Source: an uncultured Collinsella sp. (GTDB lineage: Bacteria > Actinomycetota > Coriobacteriia > Coriobacteriales > Coriobacteriaceae). Taken from it: a stretch of 17,453 nt of DNA. The stretch is taken from the NCBI GenBank assembly GCA_958407555.1, contig CATYJC010000030.1:1-17453 (forward strand). Direction: 5' to 3'. Each line of letters begins with the position of its first letter. Position 1 is the first letter of the stretch. Below, one piece after another: positions 1-5,595 of the stretch. A program made the position numbers and the translations under genes. The notes beneath the pieces were generated by a model, which saw nothing but the letters and a program-made list of their open reading frames with translations, did no database searches and was not told the origin of the DNA.

Positions 1-3
1 TAA

Positions 4-135
4 CGAAGCCGTAACGGCCGTTGGGCTCTTTTGGCGCCAGGCCTTCTCGACCCGCTCGGCAACGTCGAGAAGATTCTTGACGTTGCCGAGTGGCTCTTCG
101 TGGAGCGCGGCTACGAGCACACCACGATGATCTGA
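4..135 (+). pseudogene. TetR/AcrR-type regulator, N-terminal fragment (relic)
   Basis: An open frame follows the TAA at 1-3 and ends at TGA 133-135. Its second half reads ILDVAEWLFVERGYEHTTM, which fits the start of the TetR-family DNA-binding domain (helix 1 plus the turn into helix 2, usual pattern ILDAALELFxExGYxxTT). The frame stops exactly where helix 2 and the recognition helix should begin, and I see no continuation in another frame, so this is a truncated remnant rather than a working regulator. The only plausible start is TTG at 31, without a convincing ribosome binding site. The upstream part of the reading frame coincides with a perfect inverted repeat, so those residues may not be original. 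The family match is by pattern recognition only. Confidence 0.42.
55..90. repeat. Perfect 12-bp inverted repeat with 12-nt spacer
   Basis: CTCGGCAACGTC (55-66) is exactly reverse-complementary to GACGTTGCCGAG (79-90), separated by 67-78. It lies inside the TetR-like relic and its right arm encodes the conserved DVAE part of helix 1. No T-run follows, so it is not a typical terminator. It could be an inverted duplication made when the gene broke, or a former operator. Confidence 0.7.
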
Positions 136-268
136 AGAGCAATACGCTAAATCGAAAAAGGCAAACCCTGGAGACGTGATTTTTGTCATAACGAGCAAGA
201 ATATCGAAGATGTCTGCACACCATTGGCGTAGGAAGGGGAACAGCCGGTTGCAATCAGCCTGAAATAA
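131..268 (+). pseudogene. Possible HsdS (type I restriction specificity) fragment with amber codon
   Basis: The frame starting at 131 reads a protein-like segment with a core PGDVIFVITSKNIEDVCTPL. It then meets TAG at 230-232, continues in the same frame with EGEQPVAISLK, and ends at TAA 266-268. The pattern GD[VI][IL]F..TS...E[ED]V followed by a small hydrophobic stretch and W.G.. is one I associate with target-recognition domains of HsdS subunits. In those the codon at the amber position is often Trp (TGG to TAG is a single change). No start codon, ribosome binding site or rest of the protein is visible. The segment is clearly not functional. The family assignment is weak, from memory of the motif, and needs a translated search. 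Confidence 0.25.
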
Positions 269-372
269 GGCGACGATTGGGATCCCCCAACTCTGATTCT
301 CGCTCGGTTCCTAAGGCGCTTAGAGCCGGCTCATAAGGGCGAAAACAAAGCCACCCGCGACGATTCTTTCAG

Positions 373-489
373 TCATTGCTCTTGTACATCCCTCATGACC
401 TGCGGGAATGCAAGACGATAAAACCGCTGGCTACGATTCACTTCGCTAAACAGGCGCCAAAGAGGAATATCAGCCGTTTTATCATCCAT
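373..489 (-). pseudogene. Unidentified minus-strand coding scrap
   Basis: From ATG at 489-487 the minus strand reads 38 codons to TGA at 373. The peptide has a natural composition and includes LWRLFSEVNRSQRFYRLAF, with alternating aromatic, basic and hydrophobic residues like a helix of a real protein. Just upstream, in a different minus frame, another natural-looking stretch (WDKPWDKFANYFETASPQF) ends at a stop, as if one gene had been frameshifted. I do not recognise the family. There is no good ribosome binding site. I read it as a decayed C-terminus, and it may be chance. Confidence 0.18.
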
Positions 490-532
490 CTCGGGCGTTT
501 CAGGGCCTCAAAACCAACCCGTTTTTGCCCCC

Positions 533-604
533 GGGACAAAAATGAAACTGCGGGCTTGCGGTTTCGAAATAGTTTGCAAATTTGTCCCAGGGTTTGTCCC
601 AAAC
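533..604. repeat. GGGACAAA / TTTGTCCC repeat cluster
   Basis: GGGACAAA at 533-540 is followed by its exact complement TTTGTCCC at 581-588 and again at 593-600. The last copy is embedded in the inverted repeat GTTTG-TCC-CAAAC (592-604). The direct copies are 12 bp apart, about one helical turn, as in a protein-binding site. The function is unknown. Confidence 0.5.
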
Positions 605-735
605 GCCTACGCGAGGACACGCGGAGGGATTCGGCGGCAAGGTGGACAAAACCGACAACCAAACTAGACCCAATTGGAATGGCGCCGCAACAAACGAGCG
701 TGAAAGAGTGGGAATAAACGATATTCGTTGATTTC

Positions 736-777
736 AAGCCTCTGACCTGCGAAAACAGGTCGGGGGCTTCTTATTTT
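736..777 (+). terminator. Strong intrinsic terminator
   Basis: A 14-bp stem (736-749 with 756-769, two G-T pairs) closes a CGAAAA loop and is followed by CTTATTTT. The T-rich tail is on the plus strand, so it terminates rightward transcription, yet no intact rightward gene precedes it. It therefore probably belonged to a gene that has been lost. The left flank of the hairpin also follows directly after the stop codon (771-773) of the minus-strand ORF, but the minus side lacks a T-run. Confidence 0.72.
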
Positions 778-1142
778 GCAACCTCTGTGCAACCTTTGCG
801 GTTTCGCGCCCCGTGAACAGGGGACGTAGCACTGTTCACGTCTGGGCCCATGTCGGCACCGATCAATGCCCGCGCTGCTTCTGCTTGCGCTTCAGCTTCC
901 GCTGCTCGAAGCACGTCGCCCGGGGTTCCTCGCCAGAGGAGAACTGACCGTTCCTTGCGAAACCGCGAGACCAGCTTTATCCGCTTGCTGCGGGCTTGCT
1001 TGAGCCAGTTCCTCTTGAAAGAGCCTATACCTCCGAAGAACTTGTTGTACGTCTCACCGTTCTCCTTGGCCTCGCACTTGACCAAGGCAAGTTCGATGGT
1101 GCAGAGGTAATCCGCCACTTGCTCGAGGCGGTAGTCGGTCAT
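771..1142 (-). CDS. Hypothetical small basic protein (uncertain)
   Basis: The minus strand from ATG 1142-1140 reads 123 codons to TAA at 773-771. The first 75 residues look like real protein: an acidic/hydrophobic start (MTDYRLEQVADYLCTIELAL) and then a Lys/Arg-rich part with FFGGIGSFKRNWLKQARSKR. Third codon positions are mostly G or C. The C-terminal half has an Ala/Glu-rich helix-like run and then a polar tail. I do not recognise the family. There is no Shine-Dalgarno in front of the ATG. The frame stays open upstream to 1292, but there the plus strand looks more coding-like, so 1142 is preferred. It may be a small mobile-element gene or a relic. Confidence 0.35.
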   Translation of the reverse strand: MTDYRLEQVADYLCTIELALVKCEAKENGETYNKFFGGIGSFKRNWLKQARSKRIKLVSRFRKERSVLLWRGTPGDVLRAAEAEAQAEAARALIGADMGPDVNSATSPVHGARNRKGCTEVAK

Positions 1143-1175
1143 CGAGGTCTTGCGGCGTCGGACGACCCCTTTTGA

Positions 1176-1331
1176 GAGGACCTTGCCCACCGAGCCGTCT
1201 CGCCCACGGAACAGAAGGAGCGCATCCTCGCGACCTTCGGCGACCTGTGCTGCGAGATGGAGGGCTGCACCATCGCGCAGGGCCCTTTCCAAAGCGAAGT
1301 GTCGAGCCGAAGTGTTGAGCGTCGGCCCTGA
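1176..1331 (+). pseudogene. Unidentified plus-strand coding fragment before the insertion sequence
   Basis: After TGA at 1173-1175 the frame is open to TGA 1329-1331 and reads a natural-looking peptide including SPTEQKERILATFGDLCCEM and EGCTIAQGPF. Third positions are about as G/C-rich as in the core genes. It lacks a start codon with a ribosome binding site and ends 24 bp before the insertion sequence. This suggests the remainder of a gene whose beginning is lost. I do not recognise the family. The opposite strand is also open here and is taken as the shadow. Confidence 0.25.
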
Positions 1332-1355
1332 ATGTTCAATGACCGTTGTTTTCTG

Positions 1356-1379
1356 GGCTTATAGGACAAAATGTGTGTC
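1356..1379 (+). repeat. Left terminal inverted repeat of the IS
   Basis: GGCTTATAGGACAAAA starts a 24-bp end that matches the reverse complement of 2686-2709 at 23 positions, the only difference being T versus A at 1372. It contains the semi-palindrome GGACA-N7-TGTC, likely recognised by the transposase. Confidence 0.88.
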
Positions 1380-1386
1380 TACTTTA

Positions 1387-1417
1387 GGGGCATCGGCGCA
1401 GGTCGATGCCCCTTTTT
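1387..1417 (+). terminator. Intrinsic terminator inside the IS left end
   Basis: A perfect 9-bp stem GGGGCATCG (1387-1395) / CGATGCCCC (1404-1412) with an 8-nt loop is followed by five T. It sits between the left end and the transposase and points rightward. It would stop transcription entering from outside before it reaches the transposase gene. Such shielding of transposases is known for several insertion sequences. Confidence 0.82.
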
Positions 1418-1452
1418 CAGCCGTTTAAATTCCGTGCCCGCCTTTAACCGCT

Positions 1453-1471
1453 CGGACAGAATGTGTGTCCG
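1453..1471. promoter_or_regulatory. Subterminal copy of the IS end motif (possible transposase operator)
   Basis: CGGACAGAATGTGTGTCCG is a perfect 6-bp inverted repeat around 7 nt and repeats the core of the terminal repeat (GGACAAAATGTGTGTC) with one substitution. It is 70 bp upstream of the transposase start, directly before a weak promoter-like TTGCCT (1473-1478) and GATAAC (1495-1500). A transposase-binding site used for self-repression or for synapsis is plausible but inferred. Confidence 0.5.
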
Positions 1472-1541
1472 GTTGCCTATCGTTCCCGCAGGTAGATAAC
1501 CTTTTCCGGAACCGTTAAATGCCCTTTCGAAAGAGGTGCCC

Positions 1542-2660
1542 ATGAAGGCCGTTTATTGCCCCTACTGCGGCGGTCGGACCAAGCGCAACGGCAGGACCTC
1601 ATCGGGGTCCCAGCGGTGGAGGTGCACGGCCTGCGGCGCGTCGACGACGGTGAGGTACGACGACACGGCGACAAGGCTGGACGAGTTCCTCGGGTGGCTC
1701 CTCTCCAAGGACTCCCAGGCGGCGATGCCGGGCGGCGGGCGGTCCTTCAGGCGCAGGACGGCCGAGTTCTGGGAGGTCTGGCCCATGCCCGTCCCCGACG
1801 GCGAGCTCCACCGCGTGCTCTACGTCGACGGGATCTGGGTCGCGCGCGACCTCGTGGTGCTCATATGCTGCAGCGGCGAGAGGGTGGTCTCCTGGTACAT
1901 GGCAAGGTCGGAGAACTCGAGGGCGTGGTCGGCCCTCATGTCGCCGATCCCGGCGCCCGAGGTGGTCGTCACCGACGGCGGGAGCGGGTTCGCCAAGGCC
2001 GTGCGCGAGACCTGGCCGCGCACCAGGGTCCAGAGGTGCACCTTCCACGCCTTCTCGCAGGTCAAGCGCTACACGACGACGCGGCCGAAGCTCCAGGCGG
2101 GGCGCGAGCTCTACCTCATCGCGCGCGACCTCATGGGCATCGAGACGCTGCACCAGGCCGAGCTCTGGGTCGAGCGCTACCTCGACTGGTGCGGGTTCTG
2201 GGCCGACTTCCTGGAGGACAGGACCGTGGTGGACGGCAGGAGGGTCTACACCCACGAGAGGCTGAGGCGGGCGCGCTCGTCGCTGTCGTCGCTGGTGTCG
2301 GCGGGGACGCTGTTCACCTACCTCGACCCCGCCCTGGCCAAGGCCGGCCCGCTGCCGTCGACCAACAACATGATCGAGGGAGGGGTGAACTCGCAGCTGA
2401 GGGCCGTCCTGCGCAACCACCGGGGGCTGACGTCGGTCAAGCGCGTGAAGGCGGTGTTCTGGTGGTGCCACGCGCACTCGGGGGACGCGAGGACGGCGCG
2501 CGAGAGGCTCGCCGCAATGCCGACCGACGCGGACATCGACTTCCTGTTCAGCGTCTACTCCGCCTCGCCGTCGCGCGAGGACGGAGGGCCGGAGTGGGGC
2601 GACAGGGCCGTGTGGGAGGACCTCCACCACAGGGACCCGTACCCGTTCTGGCTGGATTAA
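1542..2660 (+). CDS. DDE transposase, IS256 superfamily, IS1249-like
   Basis: A 372-residue enzyme that would cut and join the element ends by the DDE mechanism. The N-terminus is a zinc ribbon (Cys6, Cys9, Cys28, Cys31). The catalytic residues are visible as Asp96 in YVDGIW, Asp145 in VVTDGGSGF followed by a conserved RCTFHAF segment, and Glu279 in NNMIEGGVNS. That order and the HRGL segment after the Glu are typical of IS1249-type members. I prefer ATG at 1542 because AAGAGG (1531-1536) is correctly placed before it; GTG at 1536 overlaps that site. No frameshift or internal stop is present, so the gene is intact. It is the only gene of the element and probably has its own promoter downstream of the element's terminator. 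Confidence 0.9.
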   Translation: MKAVYCPYCGGRTKRNGRTSSGSQRWRCTACGASTTVRYDDTATRLDEFLGWLLSKDSQAAMPGGGRSFRRRTAEFWEVWPMPVPDGELHRVLYVDGIWVARDLVVLICCSGERVVSWYMARSENSRAWSALMSPIPAPEVVVTDGGSGFAKAVRETWPRTRVQRCTFHAFSQVKRYTTTRPKLQAGRELYLIARDLMGIETLHQAELWVERYLDWCGFWADFLEDRTVVDGRRVYTHERLRRARSSLSSLVSAGTLFTYLDPALAKAGPLPSTNNMIEGGVNSQLRAVLRNHRGLTSVKRVKAVFWWCHAHSGDARTARERLAAMPTDADIDFLFSVYSASPSREDGGPEWGDRAVWEDLHHRDPYPFWLD

Positions 2661-2685
2661 TGGATGGAAACGGATGTTCTATCGG

Positions 2686-2709
2686 GACACACTTTTTGTC
2701 CTATAAGCC
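2686..2709 (-). repeat. Right terminal inverted repeat of the IS
   Basis: The reverse complement begins GGCTTATAGGACAAAA and matches the left end at 23 of 24 positions. It includes the palindromic core GGACA-N7-TGTCC. It begins 25 bp after the transposase stop codon. Confidence 0.88.
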
Positions 2710-2781
2710 TTCGAACCTCGGTCGAGGCGCGGGCGTAAAGCGGACTATTTCTTATCGACTCGTGTAAGATTCCGAGTAGGT

Positions 2782-2800
2782 GTCGCGGCCCATCCGCGAC
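2782..2800 (+). other. GC-rich hairpin upstream of the TPR gene
   Basis: GTCGCGG (2782-2788) pairs perfectly with CCGCGAC (2794-2800) around CCCAT. No T-run follows. It lies in the 128-bp gap between the IS right end and the TPR gene, probably in the leader of that gene. A weak TAAGAT -10-like box is at 2765-2770 with no good -35 box. The original promoter may have been displaced by the IS. Confidence 0.45.
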
Positions 2801-2837
2801 CGCTCCTTCTCTAGACGACCGATCAGGGTGATATTTC

Positions 2838-5279
2838 GTGGCAGAGCGTCCGACATACAAGCTCAGGTTTCTCGATCCCAAGAAGCGCTTTCCGGCGATG
2901 CCCGAGCAGCCTGCGGGACGCTCATATGGCGTGGTCTGGAAACTCTTTGGCGAGGATCAGCATGAATCTTGTTATGTCGTCGAGTTCGTTGGCAAAAGTC
3001 ATGTGTCGCTTTTGGGCTACGTAAGCGTTTCGGGTGAGGTGTACAAGGTGGACCGCCCCGTCAGCGAGGCTCCGCTGCCCAACGATCCCGACATGGAACT
3101 GGTCCTTGACGAGTCGGATTCCAGTATTGGTGAGATTATGGTAAGGGAAGCCAACGGTGCAATGCGCGCGTGTGCGCAAACTGCCGGCTCTCCCGAAGGC
3201 CCCATGCGCGAGCAGTCCGACCACGAGACATGGAATTCGACCCGCGCCCTTCCTTACGGCGAGTTCATGGCCTCGATGTTCTTGCGCTACGTGATATTTG
3301 CCAACTCCGAAAGCGCTATTGTGAACACGGCGGACGCCGGCGGACTCGACGAGGGTATGCAAAACGTTGTCGACAAGATCAAGCTCGTAAAGTTGTCCGA
3401 GCCGGTCGAGGTGTTTTTGGGCTTTAACACGGCACCGCTCCCCGATGCTATCGAGACGCTGCTTTACCGCGTTGACCATGCCGAGAATCCGAGCGGTATC
3501 GAGCGCTATGCCGCCGCCCTTATGAGCGAAATTGACTTGCCCCGCCTGCGCACCATCGCTGCTAAGTCCGAGATGAGCCTGGCTCGCATTGATCGCTCAA
3601 AGATTTTCTATCTCAATTTTGATCGTAGCCTGTTGGACCAGGACGAGATTGACATGCTGCTTGCCATCGAGTGCCGTCTCAACCGCCTCTCTGGCATCCT
3701 CGAGCGCATCGGGGCCGGATTGGCCCCTGCGGCATCCTCGCCGAGCCTTGAGGGCTGCGCGCTCTTTGATGCGTGGCATATCGCCAAGACGACCAACGAT
3801 GTTCCCCGACTGCTCGATACGGCCTCGAGCGATAACCCGTGGGGCAAACCGGGTACGGTGGCTTGCCAGCCGGGCGGTGAGTGGGATGTGCGTACCCGCT
3901 TCGCGCGTATTGTCGAGGCGCTTAACGTGGTCACACGGCTCGACTATACCTATCGGGCAAACGTTGCCGAGGGGATTATGCTCGTTCGGTTTGGGCGGTC
4001 TGTCGTTGATGCCATGCCGCAACGTGAATACGACGCTCAGGATGACGCCTGGCGCGAGCTGGACGAGGACATGCGCGCGATCTGGGCCGCGGAGCACGAT
4101 GCGCGCGTGGCACTTACGCTTGCGGCAGCGTGTTTTGCCGCGGGCACCTGCATCACGCGCTGCTATGTGCAGATTGCTGCTCCCGACAGTGAGCAGGGCG
4201 AGCGCGTTGTCGCAACGTATTTCTTTGGGCGCGCGGCCTATCTGGCCGATTGCGTGCCTGTCGCCAAGGATCTTGAGAGCATGGACATGGACGATATGCC
4301 GTGCAAGCGTGTGCTTGAGGCGTATGAGTCAACCGCTCCGGAGACGATTGAGCCTGCGGAGGTTCATGCTCGTCCGCGTGATGACCATCGCACACTGCCG
4401 CCGGCGCTGCGCGATCTGCTGCTTGCCGATACGGCTGACGAGTTGGAGGTCATGGAAGAGGACGACGACCCATACGTGGCCCGCGTTGTTGAATTGCGCG
4501 AGCAGGCAAAAGTCGACCGTACAGGTGCCTTTGAAGGCTTTTCCCGTCTTGTCGAGGAGTTGGAGGCTAAGTGCGCCGTCGCCGAGCTTTTGGCGACAGG
4601 TCCGGTTCAAACGCAGTTTTGCGATAACCAGCTGGTACGCATGGTGCTACCGGTGTTGGAAGAAGACCGCTCTGTGCGAATCCTTCGTGCGCCCGATGCG
4701 CTGTACTTTGCCCAGCACGAGATCTGCAGCTTTTACGCCGAGCAAGAGGACTTTGAACGAGCACTGCCCGAGGTGCGCCATCTTTACGATCTGGCACGCT
4801 CGTCCATGCAATCGCACTTTGCGCTCATCAACGTGCTTGCGCGTCTGGAGCGCTTTGACGAGATTATCGAGGTGGCGCGCCACGGCCTACGTATTGCCAG
4901 CGATCGTTCTGCAATCGGCTACCTGTTCTATCGCTTGGCGTTTGCCTATTGGAATTGCGATCAGCTCGACCTGGCGCTGGCTTGTTACCGTCTGGTGCCG
5001 CGCGGCGAGGAGTCGGGCAGTAGCGCGCTGGAAGAAATGCAGGGCCTTATGAATGAGATGGGCGTCAGCGAGCCTCCGACGTTCGAGGAGGCGGTCGAGA
5101 CCATCCGCAAGGCTGGACTCGAGCTGCTGCCAGTGTCCGCCGTGACGAATCAGCTGGCAGATGCCGCTGTGCAACTGGTCGACAACGGCTTCTTTTTCCT
5201 GGCACGCGGTTGCATCTTCCAAATGTGGCGCACCATGGGCAACGACGAGCTCGGCTCCCTCAACCGCTCGCTGGGGTAG
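2838..5279 (+). CDS. Large cytoplasmic TPR-repeat protein of unknown function
   Basis: An 813-residue soluble protein with no signal peptide or membrane segment. The N-terminal 140 residues look like a small beta-rich domain (YKLRFLDPKKRF, then SCYVVEFVGKSHVSLLGYV). Residues about 350-500 form an alpha/beta middle domain containing VARIVEALNVVTRLDYTYR-like segments (actual start RFARIVEALN). A very acidic linker (EVMEEDDD) lies near 535. Residues about 625-735 contain helix pairs of TPR type (ICSFYAEQEDFERALPEVRH, LINVLARLERFDEII, LFYRLAFAYWNCDQLDLALA). TPRs normally bind other proteins. The start is GTG with AGGGTGAT upstream; no better ATG is in frame. It stands alone between the insertion sequence and tRNA-Ser, so context gives no partner. 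I cannot assign a function. It is probably a lineage-specific conserved protein. Confidence 0.85.
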   Translation: MAERPTYKLRFLDPKKRFPAMPEQPAGRSYGVVWKLFGEDQHESCYVVEFVGKSHVSLLGYVSVSGEVYKVDRPVSEAPLPNDPDMELVLDESDSSIGEIMVREANGAMRACAQTAGSPEGPMREQSDHETWNSTRALPYGEFMASMFLRYVIFANSESAIVNTADAGGLDEGMQNVVDKIKLVKLSEPVEVFLGFNTAPLPDAIETLLYRVDHAENPSGIERYAAALMSEIDLPRLRTIAAKSEMSLARIDRSKIFYLNFDRSLLDQDEIDMLLAIECRLNRLSGILERIGAGLAPAASSPSLEGCALFDAWHIAKTTNDVPRLLDTASSDNPWGKPGTVACQPGGEWDVRTRFARIVEALNVVTRLDYTYRANVAEGIMLVRFGRSVVDAMPQREYDAQDDAWRELDEDMRAIWAAEHDARVALTLAAACFAAGTCITRCYVQIAAPDSEQGERVVATYFFGRAAYLADCVPVAKDLESMDMDDMPCKRVLEAYESTAPETIEPAEVHARPRDDHRTLPPALRDLLLADTADELEVMEEDDDPYVARVVELREQAKVDRTGAFEGFSRLVEELEAKCAVAELLATGPVQTQFCDNQLVRMVLPVLEEDRSVRILRAPDALYFAQHEICSFYAEQEDFERALPEVRHLYDLARSSMQSHFALINVLARLERFDEIIEVARHGLRIASDRSAIGYLFYRLAFAYWNCDQLDLALACYRLVPRGEESGSSALEEMQGLMNEMGVSEPPTFEEAVETIRKAGLELLPVSAVTNQLADAAVQLVDNGFFFLARGCIFQMWRTMGNDELGSLNRSLG

Positions 5280-5290
5280 GCGAAGCCTCC

Positions 5291-5340
5291 AAGGAGGAAA
5301 GGATGCTAGGCAATTAGAAAATTTCCTCTTGCCCATCCTT
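5291..5340 (+). promoter_or_regulatory. Hairpin region with consensus SD and 4-codon ORF
   Basis: Immediately after the TPR gene, a perfect AAGGAGG (5291-5297) precedes ATG-CTA-GGC-AAT-TAG (5303-5317), a four-codon reading frame. AAGGATG (5299-5305) and GGCAA (5309-5313) can pair with CATCCTT (5334-5340) and TTGCC (5329-5333). Alternatively GAGGAAA (5294-5300), which overlaps the SD, can pair with TTTCCTC (5322-5328). The two folds exclude each other. No T-run follows, so it is not an ordinary terminator. It could be a processed 3' end, a leader or chance. Confidence 0.35.
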
Positions 5341-5357
5341 GGCTGTTTGGTTACTAT
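5329..5357 (+). promoter_or_regulatory. Promoter of tRNA-Ser
   Basis: TTGCCC (5329-5334) and TACTAT (5352-5357) are separated by 17 bp, a sigma-70-type arrangement. They place transcription initiation about 7-8 nt upstream of the tRNA 5' end at 5372. The -35 box lies within the 3' arm of the preceding hairpin region. Confidence 0.6.
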
Positions 5358-5371
5358 AGAACGGCTGTTAC

Positions 5372-5462
5372 GGAGAGCTGACCGAGAGGCCGAAGGTGCT
5401 CGCCTGCTAAGCGAGTATGCCCCAAAAGGGCATCTGGGGTTCGAATCCCCAGCTCTCCGCCA
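5372..5462 (+). tRNA. tRNA-Ser, anticodon GCT
   Basis: The acceptor stem GGAGAGC (5372-5378) pairs with GCTCTCC (5452-5458), followed by discriminator G and an encoded CCA (5460-5462). The anticodon stem CTCGC/GCGAG encloses CTGCTAA with anticodon GCT at 5406-5408, reading AGC and AGT serine codons. A long variable arm (ATGCCC/GGGCAT) is the hallmark of a class II tRNA, as expected for serine. The T-loop is TTCGAAT. It is a single-gene unit with its own promoter and terminator. Confidence 0.97.
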
Positions 5463-5476
5463 GTTTAACTTTAAAG

Positions 5477-5502
5477 AAGGGTCCCATCGGGGGCCCTTTT
5501 TT
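5477..5502 (+). terminator. Intrinsic terminator of tRNA-Ser
   Basis: GGGTCCC (5479-5485) pairs with GGGGCCC (5490-5496) around an ATCG loop, with one T-G pair. It is followed by six T and preceded by AA that can extend the stem. It starts 15 nt after the tRNA. Confidence 0.88.
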
Positions 5503-5518
5503 ATTATCGAGAAAGGGC

Positions 5519-5535
5519 GCTGGGGATTCGAACCC
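5519..5535 (-). repeat. Inverted copy of the tRNA T-arm (tRNA 3'-end relic)
   Basis: The minus strand here reads GGGTTCGAATCCCCAGC, identical over 17 bp to positions 5437-5453 of tRNA-Ser. The sequence continues on the minus strand as GCCC and not as the Ser acceptor stem, and the T-stem can no longer fully form (its outer two pairs are mismatched). No other tRNA parts are present. It is a fragment of a tRNA 3' end in opposite orientation, between two terminators. Confidence 0.65.
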
Positions 5536-5537
5536 TC

Positions 5538-5571
5538 AAAAAAAGGAGGCATCCTTTCGGACACCTCCTTT
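5538..5571 (-). terminator. Intrinsic terminator of the D,D-carboxypeptidase gene
   Basis: On the minus strand a 10-bp stem (5568-5559 with 5554-5545, two G-T pairs) closes a GAAA tetraloop and is followed by seven T. It lies 25 bp after the carboxypeptidase stop codon and faces the tRNA terminator, as expected for convergent units. Confidence 0.9.
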
Positions 5572-5595
5572 CAGCGAGTGTATTGTTCTTCGATC

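Larger units (their letters stand above)
306..735. other. Stretch without an intact gene
   Basis: I see no convincing complete gene here. It holds a bulged hairpin at 306-327 (nine pairs around GCG, no T-run), one protein-like scrap on the minus strand (373-489, listed separately), and the motif GGGACAAA / TTTGTCCC (listed separately). The long open frames on both strands lack ribosome binding sites, recognisable domains and coding-like third positions. Confidence 0.5.
1356..2709 (+). mobile_element. IS256-superfamily (IS1249-like) insertion sequence, complete
   Basis: The element is 1354 bp, bounded by 24-bp terminal inverted repeats, with one transposase gene occupying most of it. Its coding part is visibly richer in G+C than the neighbours and uses AGG for Arg often, whereas the core genes here use mainly CGC/CGT. 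That suggests arrival from a higher-G+C host, probably another Coriobacteriia. IS256-type elements normally duplicate 8-9 bp of target, but the 8 bp outside the ends differ (GTTTTCTG versus TTCGAACC). The insertion is therefore old, or the flanks have been rearranged. The right end lies 128 bp upstream of the TPR gene start. Confidence 0.85.

Noticed and set aside
306..327. Hairpin as a terminator
   Set aside because: The stem has a bulge and no T-run follows on either strand, so it is mentioned only as part of the gene-free stretch.
1599..2630. 343-codon open frame opposite the transposase, and a 403-codon frame on the same strand
   Set aside because: Low-complexity Arg/Pro/Gly-rich translations caused by high G+C; the DDE transposase in the other frame has zinc ribbon and catalytic motifs.
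1348..2717. 8-bp target-site duplication around the IS
   Set aside because: GTTTTCTG and TTCGAACC do not match, and shifting the boundary by a few bases does not create a duplication.
3589..5052. 487-codon plus-strand frame inside the TPR gene
   Set aside because: Arg/Ser/Cys-rich shadow frame with no ribosome binding site; the 813-residue frame has natural composition and TPR motifs.
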